Assembly: GCF_014490035.1 (NCBI RefSeq)
Contig: NZ_CP061008.1
Location: forward strand, 2,604,001-2,668,000
Origin: Achromobacter xylosoxidans
GTDB taxonomy: Bacteria; Pseudomonadota; Gammaproteobacteria; Burkholderiales; Burkholderiaceae_B
Length of the DNA: 64,000 bases
Direction: 5' to 3'
Position 1 is the stretch's first letter. Each line of letters starts with the position of its first letter. The position numbers were made by a program, and so were the translations under genes. A model generated the notes under the pieces. It searched no databases and was not told where the DNA came from. It saw only the letters and a list, made by a program, of their open reading frames with translations. Of the stretch, positions 46,672 through 55,924 are shown in pieces.

Positions 46672-47988
46672 ATGACCGCGGACCGCCAGCCGCTGATCGA
46701 GTGCGAGCACTGCGCAAGCATCTATCGCCGGCATCAGCTTGAACCTGGCGAGACCGCCAATTGCGCCCGCTGCGGCGCCACCTTGTGGCGTTACAGCGGG
46801 CTTACTTTGTCCAATTGGCTGGCCCTCGCCATTGCCGCCCTCATCGTGTTCGGGGTGGCCAACGCCTATCCCGTCGCTTCGATGTCCGTGCAGGGCATGG
46901 TGCAGCAGGCGTCCTTGCTGGACGCCATTTTCATCACCTGGCGGCAGGACCACTGGGTCGTCGCCATCATGACCGGCATGGCGGGCTTCGCGTTGCCGAT
47001 GCTGCAGCTTTCCGTGTTGCTGTGGGTGTTGGGGCCGCTTTCGCGCGGCCGCGAGCCCCTGGGCTTCCGTACCGCGATGCGCCTGTTGGGCTTTCTGCGG
47101 CCCTGGTGCATGGTCCCGGTGTTCCTCCTGGGCGTGCTGGTGGCTGTGGTGAAGCTGGCGGGCATGGCCGCCGTGACTCCAGGCATCGGGCTGGTCGCGT
47201 TCGGCATCCTGACCATCCTGTTGACGATGCTGGGGCGGCTGTCGCCGCATGTGCTGTGGCGCTACGCCGAGAGTGTGGGCGTGGTGCCGGTGCATATACC
47301 CCAGACTGCGCCGGACACGGTACTGACCGGATGTCATGTCTGTGGTCAGGTGCAGGCGCTGCCCCGCGCGGCCGACCCGGAAGAACACCACCACTGCGTG
47401 CGTTGCGACGCCCTGGTGCATTTCCGCAAGCCCGACCATCTGGCACGCACCTGGGCGCTGTTGCTGGCCGCCGTGGTGTTCTATATCCCGGCCAACGTGC
47501 TGCCGGTGATGCAGGTCAGGTCGGTGCTAGGCGACAGCGCCCATACCATCCTGGGCGGCGTGGTTGAACTGTGGGATATGGGCTCTTGGGATATTGCGCT
47601 GATCGTCTTCATCGCCAGCGTGGCGGTGCCGCTGACCAAGCTGCTGGCGCTCATGCTGTTGCTGTTGACGGAACAGTGGCGCAGCACCACCAACCTGCGC
47701 CCGCGCACGCGCCTGTATCAAATGGTCGAGTTCATCGGCCAATGGTCGATGCTGGATGTTTTTGTCGTTATATTGCTGGCGGCGTTGGCGGATTTCCAGG
47801 GCTTGATGGAAATCAGCGCCGGCGCGGGTGCGGCGGCGTTCGGGCTGACAGTGATCCTGACCATGTTGTCTGCCATGAGTTTCGACCTGCGCCGCAGTTG
47901 GGATCTGGAAGGACAAAGTGAAATAGAATCGCCGCCAGTGGAAGGCGGGCGCCAGCCGGCGTCTCTCGCCGGCAAGGAAATGGGCTAG
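46672..47988 (+). CDS. pqiA: Intermembrane transport protein PqiA
   Basis: A 438-residue inner-membrane protein made of two PqiA modules. Each begins with a zinc-ribbon: CEHC/CARC near residues 11-33 and CHVC/CVRC near residues 221-245, followed by four membrane segments. With PqiB (MCE protein) and PqiC it forms a lipid-transport route across the envelope, induced by paraquat in E. coli. The start, 8 bases after the clpA stop, suggests readthrough from clpA; the Shine-Dalgarno is poor. The tail after the last membrane segment is hydrophilic and not conserved. Confidence 0.92.
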   Translation: MTADRQPLIECEHCASIYRRHQLEPGETANCARCGATLWRYSGLTLSNWLALAIAALIVFGVANAYPVASMSVQGMVQQASLLDAIFITWRQDHWVVAIMTGMAGFALPMLQLSVLLWVLGPLSRGREPLGFRTAMRLLGFLRPWCMVPVFLLGVLVAVVKLAGMAAVTPGIGLVAFGILTILLTMLGRLSPHVLWRYAESVGVVPVHIPQTAPDTVLTGCHVCGQVQALPRAADPEEHHHCVRCDALVHFRKPDHLARTWALLLAAVVFYIPANVLPVMQVRSVLGDSAHTILGGVVELWDMGSWDIALIVFIASVAVPLTKLLALMLLLLTEQWRSTTNLRPRTRLYQMVEFIGQWSMLDVFVVILLAALADFQGLMEISAGAGAAAFGLTVILTMLSAMSFDLRRSWDLEGQSEIESPPVEGGRQPASLAGKEMG

Positions 47989-48027
47989 GAAGCGCCGCGG
48001 CTTCCGTCCACGAACAAGGAAGAGTAG

Positions 48028-49692
48028 ATGTCCGAGCAAGCACCCGGATCCGGTGAAGAGAAGTTCGCGTCACCCGCGATCTCGCGCAAGAAGAAGAGCC
48101 GGATTTCATGGATCTGGCTGGTGCCCATCGTGGCGGCCCTGATGGGCCTGTCGCTGGTCGTGCGGACCTGGATGCAGGCGGGGCCCGACATCTCGATTTC
48201 GTTCAATACTGCAGAAGGGCTGGAAGTCGGCAAGACCCAGCTGCGCTACAAGGACGTGAACATCGGCGCCGTGAAGTCCATCGGCTTCAACGAAGACCGC
48301 ACCAAGGTGGTGGTGCGGGCCGAGCTGTCCAAGGATGTTTCCGATCTGGCCCGCGAAGGCACCAACTTCTGGGTGGTGCGCCCGCGTCTGGACGTGAGCG
48401 GCGTGTCCGGCCTGGGCACGCTGCTGTCCGGCGCCTATATCGGCGTGGACGCGGCCGAAGGCAAGGACAGTTCCAAGAAGGCTACCAAGCTGCATTTCGA
48501 AGGCCTGGAGGTTCCGCCGGCGGTTACGCATGACCGCGCCGGCAAGCGTTTCAAGCTCAGGGCCTCTGATCTGGGCTCGCTCGATATCGGCTCGCCCGTG
48601 TACTTCCGCCGCATCAACGTGGGCCGCGTGATCGGCTACGCGCTGGATGAAACCGGCAAGGCCGTGAACGTCGAGGTGTTCGTGGACGCGCCCAACGACA
48701 AGTTCGTGACCCAAGGCTCGCGCTTCTGGAACGCCAGCGGCGTCGACTTCAGCGTCAACGCCGACGGACTCAAGGTACGCACGCAATCGCTGGTGTCGAT
48801 GGCGGTGGGGGGCGTCGCTTTCGAACCGGTCCTGACCACGCGCGATTCGGGCAAGCAGGCGCAGGCCGACGCCCAGTTCGACCTGTACGCGACCGAGGCG
48901 GCCGCCAAGGCCAATCCGGACGGCGAGGCCTTCCCGATCCGCATGCGTTTTGACCAGTCGATCCGCGGCCTGACGGTGGGCGCGCCCATCGATTTCAGCG
49001 GCATCACGCTGGGCAACGTCACGCAGATCAACATGGACTTCGATCCGATCGCCAAGCGCTTCTATTCGCTGGTGGACGCCACCCTGTATCCGGAACGCCT
49101 GGGGCGCGTGTTCGAAGAAGTGCGCGATCGCGCAGCCAAGGATGGCGACCTTGCCGGCAACCGCCTGCTGGGCGGCATGATCAAGCACGGCCTGCGCGCG
49201 CAGCTGCGCACCGCCAACCTGCTGACCGGCCAGCTGTACGTGGCGCTGGACGACTTCCCGAACGCCAAGCCGGTTGAGTTCAAGGTCTCGGATCCGGCCA
49301 TGATTCCGACGGTGCCCGGCAACCTGGACCAATTGCAGCAGCAGATCAGCAACATCGTCGCCAAGATCGAGAAGATTCCGTTCGACAAGATCGGCGAGGA
49401 CCTGCGCACCACGCTGGCCAGCACCTCCAAGCTGATGAACCGCCTGGACAAGCAGGTCGCGCCTGAAGCGCAGAACATGCTCAAGCAGGCCAAGGAATCC
49501 ATGGCGCAGGTCAACGCGCTGTTGGCCTCCGATGCGTCCTTGCCGGTCAACACGGAGAAGGCGATGCAGGAACTGGGCCGCGCGGCCCGTTCGCTGCGCG
49601 CCCTGGCCGACTTCCTGCAAGCCAACCCCGAGGCCCTGTTGCGCGGCCGCGGCCCAGACCCGATCCCCGGCGCCGGTCCTGTCAGGAACTGA
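48028..49692 (+). CDS. pqiB: Intermembrane transport protein PqiB (MCE family)
   Basis: A 554-residue periplasmic protein with one N-terminal anchor (ISWIWLVPIVAALMGLSLVV, about 25-45) and three successive MCE domains (beginning near GPDISISFNTAEGLEVGKT, FKLRASDLGSLDIGSPVYF and PIRMRFDQSIRGLTVGAP), then a long C-terminal helical region (about 430-520) that forms the needle-like channel in E. coli PqiB. AAGGAAGAG precedes the ATG. Length is close to that of E. coli PqiB (546). Confidence 0.93.
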   Translation: MSEQAPGSGEEKFASPAISRKKKSRISWIWLVPIVAALMGLSLVVRTWMQAGPDISISFNTAEGLEVGKTQLRYKDVNIGAVKSIGFNEDRTKVVVRAELSKDVSDLAREGTNFWVVRPRLDVSGVSGLGTLLSGAYIGVDAAEGKDSSKKATKLHFEGLEVPPAVTHDRAGKRFKLRASDLGSLDIGSPVYFRRINVGRVIGYALDETGKAVNVEVFVDAPNDKFVTQGSRFWNASGVDFSVNADGLKVRTQSLVSMAVGGVAFEPVLTTRDSGKQAQADAQFDLYATEAAAKANPDGEAFPIRMRFDQSIRGLTVGAPIDFSGITLGNVTQINMDFDPIAKRFYSLVDATLYPERLGRVFEEVRDRAAKDGDLAGNRLLGGMIKHGLRAQLRTANLLTGQLYVALDDFPNAKPVEFKVSDPAMIPTVPGNLDQLQQQISNIVAKIEKIPFDKIGEDLRTTLASTSKLMNRLDKQVAPEAQNMLKQAKESMAQVNALLASDASLPVNTEKAMQELGRAARSLRALADFLQANPEALLRGRGPDPIPGAGPVRN

Positions 49693-49697
49693 ACCCC

Positions 49698-50405
49698 ATG
49701 AATAGACGCCCATTCCCCCGCGCCCGCCAGGCGACTCCGAGTTCCGAGCAGCCGCGATCCGCGGCACCCCGTTTGCGTCCGCTCCTGTCCTTGCTGGCTT
49801 TGTCGGCGGCGCTGGCTGGCTGCGGAGCGTCTGCGCCCGTGCACTATCACACCTTGCAGGCGCCAGCGGCCCAGGCGCCGGCCGCCGGCGTGGCGCCCGC
49901 CAGCTTCCTGATCGAGGTGCAACCGGTCAACATTTCGACGCAGGCGGACCAGCCGCAGCTGATGGTGCGCAGCGGCGAGGGCAGCTTGGCGGCGCTGTAC
50001 TCCGAGCGCTGGAGTTCGCCGCTGGGCGACGAGCTGCGCGGCGCACTGTCGGACGCGCTGAAGCGCGAGCTGGGCGCCCTGGACGTGCAACTGGTCAAGC
50101 CCGGGCCGGGCGCCGCGGTCTGGCGCGTGCAGACCGACGTGCAGCGGTTCGAGCTGGAGCCGGGCCGCATGGCCCAGCTCGATGCGACCTGGCGCGTGCG
50201 GCCGGTCAACATGAAGGGTTCCGGCCTGCTTTGCCGCAGCGTGGTGACGGAACCGGTGACGGAAGAGGGCGTGCCGGCCATGATCGCCGCGCAGCAGCGC
50301 GCCGTGGTCAGCCTGGCCGGCGCCATGGCCTCGGCCATACGGGGGCAGACCCCGGCGGGATCGGGCTCGGTGCAGATGCTGGGCTGCGCGGCGCTCAAGG
50401 ATTGA
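49698..50405 (+). CDS. pqiC: PqiC-like outer-membrane lipoprotein
   Basis: A 235-residue lipoprotein of the ABC-type auxiliary (DUF330/PqiC) family, the outer-membrane end of the Pqi system. The lipobox LAGC places the lipidated Cys at residue 42 after a hydrophobic stretch (LLSLLALSAALAGC). The n-region is long and basic, so a start closer to the lipobox cannot be excluded. Motifs VHYHTLQ after the lipobox and LIEVQPVNISTQADQPQLMV are family-typical. It begins 5 bases after the pqiB stop. Confidence 0.88.
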   Translation: MNRRPFPRARQATPSSEQPRSAAPRLRPLLSLLALSAALAGCGASAPVHYHTLQAPAAQAPAAGVAPASFLIEVQPVNISTQADQPQLMVRSGEGSLAALYSERWSSPLGDELRGALSDALKRELGALDVQLVKPGPGAAVWRVQTDVQRFELEPGRMAQLDATWRVRPVNMKGSGLLCRSVVTEPVTEEGVPAMIAAQQRAVVSLAGAMASAIRGQTPAGSGSVQMLGCAALKD

Positions 50406-50437
50406 CCGTCCAGCCAAAAATTCCCGCCTGATCTCAA

Positions 50438-50529
50438 ATGGTTAACCTAGGGTTAACCATAGTGCAAAGCAAGTTGCAACCTGTCTAGCATACGGTCCTA
50501 CCCATACCGGGTCCCGCAAGGACCCGGTA
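50438..50529 (+). promoter_or_regulatory. putA control region: three palindromes including a PutA-type GTTGCA site
   Basis: Three dyads lie within 92 bases before putA. First, ATGGTTAACC (50438-50447) and GGTTAACCAT (50451-50460), a perfect 10-base inverted repeat. Second, GTTGCAAC (50473-50480), self-complementary, which puts GTTGCA, the site recognised by the E. coli PutA ribbon-helix-helix domain, on both strands. Third, TACCGGGTCC (50505-50514) and GGACCCGGTA (50520-50529), a 10-bp stem with a 5-base loop in the probable leader. A weak -10 (TAGCAT, 50486-50491) lies just after the GTTGCA site. Confidence 0.6.
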
Positions 50530-50562
50530 CTACCTTTGCCATGCGACAGGAAGCAATCTCTT

Positions 50563-53500
50563 ATGGCCAGCACGACCCTAGGCGTTAAAGTCGACGACGC
50601 GCTCCGCGACCGGCTGAAGGCCGCCGCGCAAAAGCTCAACTGCACGCCGCACTGGCTGCACAAGCAGGCGATCCTTTCCTACCTGGACAAGATCGAGCGC
50701 GGCCACCTGCCCGCCGAGATGTCGCACCTGGGCATGGACGCGGGCGGCGAGGACGAGGCGGGCGAGGGCCATTCCGCGCCCACGCCGCCGTTCTATGAAT
50801 TCGGCCAGGACGTGCAGCCGCAGTCGGTGCTGCGCGCGGCCATCACCGCCGCCTACCGGCGTCCCGAGCCCGAGTGCGTGCCGCTGCTGCTGGGCCAGGC
50901 CCGCATGCCCAATCTGGAAAAGATCCACGCCATGGCCGCCGATCTGGTCCGGAAGCTGCGCGGCAAGCGCAGCGGCGGCGGGGTGGAAGGGCTGATCCAG
51001 GAGTTCTCGCTGTCCAGCCAGGAAGGCGTGGCGCTGATGTGCCTGGCCGAAGCGCTGCTGCGCATTCCCGACCGCGCCACGCGCGATGCGCTGATCCGCG
51101 ACAAGGTGGCTCGCGGCGACTGGAAGTCGCACATGGGCGGCTCGCAATCCCTGTTCGTCAACGCCGCCACCTGGGGCCTGATGATCACGGGCAAGCTGGT
51201 GGCCGTGAGCAGCGAACAGTCGCTGTCCAAGGCGTTGACCCGGCTGATCGGCAAGGGCGGCGAGCCCTTGGTGCGCAAGGGCGTGAACATGGCCATGCGC
51301 ATGATGGGCGAACAGTTCGTGTCGGGCCAGACCATTTCCGAAGCCCTGGCCAACAACCGCAAGATGGAAGCCCGCGGCTTTCGCTATTCCTACGACATGC
51401 TGGGCGAGGCCGCGACCACGGCCGAGGACGCCGACCGCTATTACGCCTCGTACGAGCAAGCCATCCATGCCATCGGCAAGGCCGCGGCCGGCCGCGGCAT
51501 CTATGAAGGCCCGGGCATCTCGATCAAGCTGTCGGCGCTGCATCCGCGGTATTCGCGCGCCCAGCGCGAACGCGTCATGGCCGAGCTGCTGCCGCGCGTG
51601 AAGGCGCTGACCGTGTTGGCGCGCAGCTACGACATCGGCCTGAACATCGACGCCGAGGAAGCCGATCGCCTGGAGATCTCGCTGGACCTGCTGGAGGCGC
51701 TTTGTTTCGAGCCCGAGCTGGACGGCTGGAACGGCATCGGCTTCGTCATCCAGGCCTACCAGAAGCGCGCGCCCTTCGTGATCGACTACGTGATCGACCT
51801 GGCCCGCCGCAGCCGCCATCGCGTGATGGTGCGCCTGGTCAAGGGCGCGTACTGGGACAGCGAGATCAAGCGCGCCCAGGTCGACGGCCTGGAAGGCTAT
51901 CCGGTCTATACCCGCAAGGTCTACACGGACGTGGCCTACCTGGCCTGCGCCCGCAAGCTGCTGGGCGCGCCGGAAGCCGTGTTCCCGCAGTTCGCCACGC
52001 ACAATGCCTACACCCTGTCCGCGATCTACCAATTGGCGGGGCAGAACTATTACCCGGGCCAATACGAGTTCCAATGCCTGCACGGCATGGGCGAGCCGCT
52101 GTACGACGAAGTCGTGGGCGCGCTGTCGCAGGGCAAGCTCAACCGTCCGTGCCGCATCTACGCGCCGGTCGGCACGCATGAAACGCTGCTGGCCTACCTG
52201 GTGCGCCGCCTGCTGGAAAACGGCGCCAACACCTCGTTCGTGAACCTGATTGGCGACGACAGCATTCCGGTCGAGCAACTGGTGGCCGACCCGGTGGAAG
52301 CCGCCGCGCGCATCGCGCCGCTGGGCGCGCCGCACGAGAAGATTCCGCTGCCGCGCGAACTCTATGGCGACCCGCAGGAGGGCGCCCGCGCCAACTCGGC
52401 GGGCCTGGACCTGAGCAACGAGCATCGGCTGGGTTCGCTGTCCGCGGCCCTGCTGGCCAGCGCCGCCATGCCGTGGCGCGCCGGCCCCATGCTGGGCGAG
52501 GGCGAAGGGGCCTGGGATGCCTCGCGCGCCATGGAAGTCCGCAACCCCGCCAATCTGCGCGACGTGGTGGGCCACGTGGTCGAAGCGCAGGCAGACGAGG
52601 CCGAGATCGCGCTGCGCGCCGCTGCCAATGCCGCTCCCATCTGGCAATCCACGCCGGTGGCCGAACGCGCCCAGTGCCTGCGCCGCGCCGCGCAATTGCT
52701 GGAAGAGCAGATGCAGACCCTGCTGGGCCTGATCGTGCGCGAAGCCGGCAAGTCATTGCCCAACGCCATCGCCGAGGTGCGCGAGGCCGTGGACTTCCTG
52801 CGCTATTACGCGGACCAGGCCGAAACGGAATTCAGCAACGACACGCACCGGCCGCTGGGCACGGTGCTGTGCATCAGCCCCTGGAACTTCCCGCTGGCCA
52901 TCTTCACCGGCCAGGTCGCGGCCGCGCTGGCTGCCGGCAACACGGTGGTGGCCAAGCCCGCCGAACAGACGCCGCTGATCGCCGCGCAAGCCGTGGCCAT
53001 CCTGCGCGCGGCAGGCGTGCCTGCCGGCGCCGTGCAGCTGCTGCCGGGCCGCGGCGAAACCGTGGGCGCGCAGCTGGTCGCAAGCCCCGGCGTGCGCGGC
53101 GTGATGTTCACCGGCTCCACCGATGTGGCGCGCATCATCGCGCGCACGCTGGCGGACCGCCTAGACGATGCCGGCCACACCATTCCGCTGATCGCCGAAA
53201 CGGGCGGCCAGAACGCCATGGTGGTGGATTCCTCGGCCCTGTCCGAACAGGTCGTGTTCGACGTGCTGACCTCCGCGTTTGATTCGGCGGGGCAGCGCTG
53301 TTCGGCGCTGCGCGTGCTGTGCGTGCAGGAAGACAATGCCGACCACGTGCTGACCATGCTGCGCGGCGCGATGCGCGAACTGAGCGTGGGCAACCCCGAC
53401 CGCCTGTCGGTGGACGTGGGGCCGGTGATCGATACGGAAGCGCGCAACGGCATTCAGCGGCACATCGAAACGATGCGCACCGCGGGCCATCGCGTGGACC

Positions 53501-54384
53501 AGGTGGAACTCAACGGCGAATGCCGCCACGGCACTTTCGTGCCGCCGACCATCATCGAAATCGACCACGTCAGCGAATTGACGCGCGAAGTGTTCGGGCC
53601 CGTGCTGCACGTGGTGCGCTACCAGCGCGATGAGCTCGACGCCTTGCTGGATGCCATCAACGGCACCGGCTACGGCCTGACCTTCGGCGTGCACACCCGC
53701 ATCGACGAGACCATCGCACACGTGACCGGCCAGGTCCATGCGGGCAATGTCTACGTCAACCGCAATATCGTGGGCGCGGTGGTGGGCGTGCAGCCCTTCG
53801 GCGGCGAAGGCTTGTCCGGCACCGGCCCCAAGGCCGGCGGTCCGCTCTATATGTACCGTCTGCTGGGCACGCGGCCGGCCGGTCTGCCGCCGGCGCTGGA
53901 CGCGGCGGCGGCGCTGCCGCAGCGCATTGCGCTGCCTGGGCCGACCGGCGAGACCAATACCTATGTGGTCGAGCCGCGCGGCGCCGTGTATTGCGTGGCC
54001 GCCACCGAAGCGGGCGCGCGGGCGCAGTGGTCCGTCGCCAGGCTGACCGGCAACCATGCCTGGTTCGCGGACACGCCCGCGGCGCAGGCGCTGTTGGCGT
54101 CGCTGGACGCCGGCCAGCAGGAGCAGGCGGGCATCCTGGCCGACGATGAGGTCGACCAGGCGGACTATCAGGCCGTGCTGTTCGAAGGCGATGGCGACGC
54201 GCTGCAGGCGCTGAACCAGCGCATCGCGCAGCGCCCGGGCGCCATCCTGTCGGTCCATGGCCTGACCCCCGACGCGATCGCGGCGGGCGCCGGCTACGTG
54301 CCGGAACGCCTGCTGGCGGAGCGTTCCGTCAGCGTCAATACGGCGGCGGCGGGCGGCAACGCCAGCCTCATGACCATAGGTTGA
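50563..54384 (+). CDS. putA: Trifunctional proline dehydrogenase / pyrroline-5-carboxylate dehydrogenase / repressor PutA
   Basis: A 1273-residue protein that oxidises proline to glutamate in two steps and can repress its own gene. Residues 1-47 form a ribbon-helix-helix DNA-binding domain (STTLGVKVDDALRDRLKAAA). The FAD proline dehydrogenase barrel follows (GPGISIKLSALHPRYSRAQ, RLVKGAYWDSEIKRAQ, FATHNAYT). The aldehyde dehydrogenase domain has ISPWNFPLAIFTGQ, Glu879 (IAETGGQNAM) and Cys913 (SAGQRCSALR). A C-terminal ALDH-like closing domain is present. ATG at 50563 is set by the DNA-binding domain. It is slightly shorter than E. coli PutA (1320). No putP transporter is adjacent; a terminator follows. 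Confidence 0.97.
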   Translation: MASTTLGVKVDDALRDRLKAAAQKLNCTPHWLHKQAILSYLDKIERGHLPAEMSHLGMDAGGEDEAGEGHSAPTPPFYEFGQDVQPQSVLRAAITAAYRRPEPECVPLLLGQARMPNLEKIHAMAADLVRKLRGKRSGGGVEGLIQEFSLSSQEGVALMCLAEALLRIPDRATRDALIRDKVARGDWKSHMGGSQSLFVNAATWGLMITGKLVAVSSEQSLSKALTRLIGKGGEPLVRKGVNMAMRMMGEQFVSGQTISEALANNRKMEARGFRYSYDMLGEAATTAEDADRYYASYEQAIHAIGKAAAGRGIYEGPGISIKLSALHPRYSRAQRERVMAELLPRVKALTVLARSYDIGLNIDAEEADRLEISLDLLEALCFEPELDGWNGIGFVIQAYQKRAPFVIDYVIDLARRSRHRVMVRLVKGAYWDSEIKRAQVDGLEGYPVYTRKVYTDVAYLACARKLLGAPEAVFPQFATHNAYTLSAIYQLAGQNYYPGQYEFQCLHGMGEPLYDEVVGALSQGKLNRPCRIYAPVGTHETLLAYLVRRLLENGANTSFVNLIGDDSIPVEQLVADPVEAAARIAPLGAPHEKIPLPRELYGDPQEGARANSAGLDLSNEHRLGSLSAALLASAAMPWRAGPMLGEGEGAWDASRAMEVRNPANLRDVVGHVVEAQADEAEIALRAAANAAPIWQSTPVAERAQCLRRAAQLLEEQMQTLLGLIVREAGKSLPNAIAEVREAVDFLRYYADQAETEFSNDTHRPLGTVLCISPWNFPLAIFTGQVAAALAAGNTVVAKPAEQTPLIAAQAVAILRAAGVPAGAVQLLPGRGETVGAQLVASPGVRGVMFTGSTDVARIIARTLADRLDDAGHTIPLIAETGGQNAMVVDSSALSEQVVFDVLTSAFDSAGQRCSALRVLCVQEDNADHVLTMLRGAMRELSVGNPDRLSVDVGPVIDTEARNGIQRHIETMRTAGHRVDQVELNGECRHGTFVPPTIIEIDHVSELTREVFGPVLHVVRYQRDELDALLDAINGTGYGLTFGVHTRIDETIAHVTGQVHAGNVYVNRNIVGAVVGVQPFGGEGLSGTGPKAGGPLYMYRLLGTRPAGLPPALDAAAALPQRIALPGPTGETNTYVVEPRGAVYCVAATEAGARAQWSVARLTGNHAWFADTPAAQALLASLDAGQQEQAGILADDEVDQADYQAVLFEGDGDALQALNQRIAQRPGAILSVHGLTPDAIAAGAGYVPERLLAERSVSVNTAAAGGNASLMTIG

Positions 54385-54471
54385 GTCTGATATAGGACAA
54401 CCCTCAGGCATCCAAGGGTTATCTCCAATATCGGGCGAGGTTGCACTGGAACGAAAATCCGGTCGCACCTT

Positions 54472-54505
54472 AAATCCGGAAGTCGCAACCCGGCTTCCGG
54501 ATTTT
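54472..54505 (+). terminator. Intrinsic terminator of putA
   Basis: AAATCCGGAAG and CTTCCGGATTT form a perfect 11-bp stem with an 11-base loop, followed by T residues, 88 bases after the putA stop. Confidence 0.82.
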
Positions 54506-54621
54506 GCAGAATATGCGTGCGCAAGCTCCCGCTACATCGGGCTTGCCGTAGTGAAAAACCAAAAGCCTGGCTAAAAGCTCAGGTATAACAAGGTCTTAAG
54601 TCCGACACTCGGAGGATACCC

Positions 54622-55767
54622 ATGAAGTTCCGCACCACTTTGAAGCTTCTCGCCGCCAGCATCGCCGCCGCCGGCATGGCCGCCTCCGCGCAGGCTGCCG
54701 ACGTCAAGTTCGGTTTTGCCGCACCGCTCACCGGCCCGCAATCGCACTATGGCGAGGACATGCAGAACGGCCTGAACCTGGCCCTGGAAGAAGCCAACAA
54801 GAAGGGCATCAAGGTCGACGGCGAAACCGCCAAGTTCGTGCTGGTGTCGCGCGACGACCAGGCCGATCCGCGCGTGGGCGTGCAGGTTGCCCAGCAGCTG
54901 GTCGACCAGGACGTGGTCGGCATCCTGGGCCACTTCAACTCGGGCACCACCATCCCCGCCTCGCGCGTCTACCATGAAGCCGGTCTGCCCCAGATCGCCA
55001 TGGCGACCTCGCCGGAGTACACCAAGCAAGGCTACGAAACCACCTTCCGCATGATGACCAGCGACACCCAGCAGGGCGCCGCGGTCGGCAAGTTCATGGT
55101 GGAAAGCCTGAAGGCCAAGAAGGTCGCCATCATCGACGACCGCACCGCCTACGGCCAGGGCCTGGCCGACGAGGTCGAGAAGGCGGTCAAGGCCGCAGGC
55201 GGCCAGGTCGTGCGCCGCGAGTACACCACCGACAAGGCCAACGACTTCACCGCCATCCTGACCAACATCAAGGGCTCGGCGCCCGACGCCATCTTCTACG
55301 GCGGCCTGGACGCGCAATCCGGTCCGATGAAGCGCCAGCTGGCCACCCTGGGCCTGAAGGCGCCGCTGGTTTCGGGCGAAATGACCCGCAGCGACACCTT
55401 CATCAAGCTGGCCGGCGACGCCGCCGACGGCACCTACGCCTCGCTGGCCGGCGTGCCGCTGGACAAGATGGCCGCCGGCAAGGACTTCGAGCAGCGCTAT
55501 CAGGCCCGCTTCAAGAAGGCCCCCGGCGTCTATGCTCCCTACGCCTATGACGGCGCCTGGAACATGATCACCGCCATCGAGCAGGCCGGCTCCGCCAAGC
55601 CCGAGAAGTACCTGCCGGCGCTGGCCAAGCTGAACCGCAAGGGCGCCACCAGCGAGCACATTTCCTACGACGCCAAGGGCGACCTGAAGGAAATCTCGGT
55701 CACCATCTACGAAGTCAAGAACGGCAAGTGGGAGATGGTTGAGACGATGGTCAGCCAGGCCAACTAA
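54622..55767 (+). CDS. livJ: Branched-chain amino acid ABC transporter, periplasmic binding protein
   Basis: A 381-residue LivJ/LivK-type receptor. Signal peptide MKFRTTLKLLAASIAAAG with cleavage after AQA, then DVKFGFAAPLTGPQSHYGED and the hinge regions VVGILGHFNSGTTIPAS and KKVAIIDDRTAYGQGLADE. It hands leucine, isoleucine, valine or related amino acids to the LivHMGF complex encoded directly downstream. GGAGGATACCC precedes the ATG. A gap of 157 bases separates it from livH, which allows differential expression. A TATAAC box is at 54584-54589 but without a clear -35. Confidence 0.93.
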   Translation: MKFRTTLKLLAASIAAAGMAASAQAADVKFGFAAPLTGPQSHYGEDMQNGLNLALEEANKKGIKVDGETAKFVLVSRDDQADPRVGVQVAQQLVDQDVVGILGHFNSGTTIPASRVYHEAGLPQIAMATSPEYTKQGYETTFRMMTSDTQQGAAVGKFMVESLKAKKVAIIDDRTAYGQGLADEVEKAVKAAGGQVVRREYTTDKANDFTAILTNIKGSAPDAIFYGGLDAQSGPMKRQLATLGLKAPLVSGEMTRSDTFIKLAGDAADGTYASLAGVPLDKMAAGKDFEQRYQARFKKAPGVYAPYAYDGAWNMITAIEQAGSAKPEKYLPALAKLNRKGATSEHISYDAKGDLKEISVTIYEVKNGKWEMVETMVSQAN

Positions 55768-55924
55768 GGCGGCTGGACCGGGGCGGGAAGGCGGCTGCGC
55801 GCCGCGTCCCGCCCGTATTGCAGCGTGCGCGCCGTCAGGCGCGCGCCACGCGCGGCGCCGTGGCAGGCCTAGGGCCGTCACCGCAAGATACGCGCGATTT
55901 TTCCAGGCTTATTCAGCGGCCCCT

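Noticed and set aside
44285..46717. A minus-strand open frame of 810 codons opposite clpA
   Set aside because: Composition is that of an antisense shadow; ClpA on the plus strand is unambiguous.
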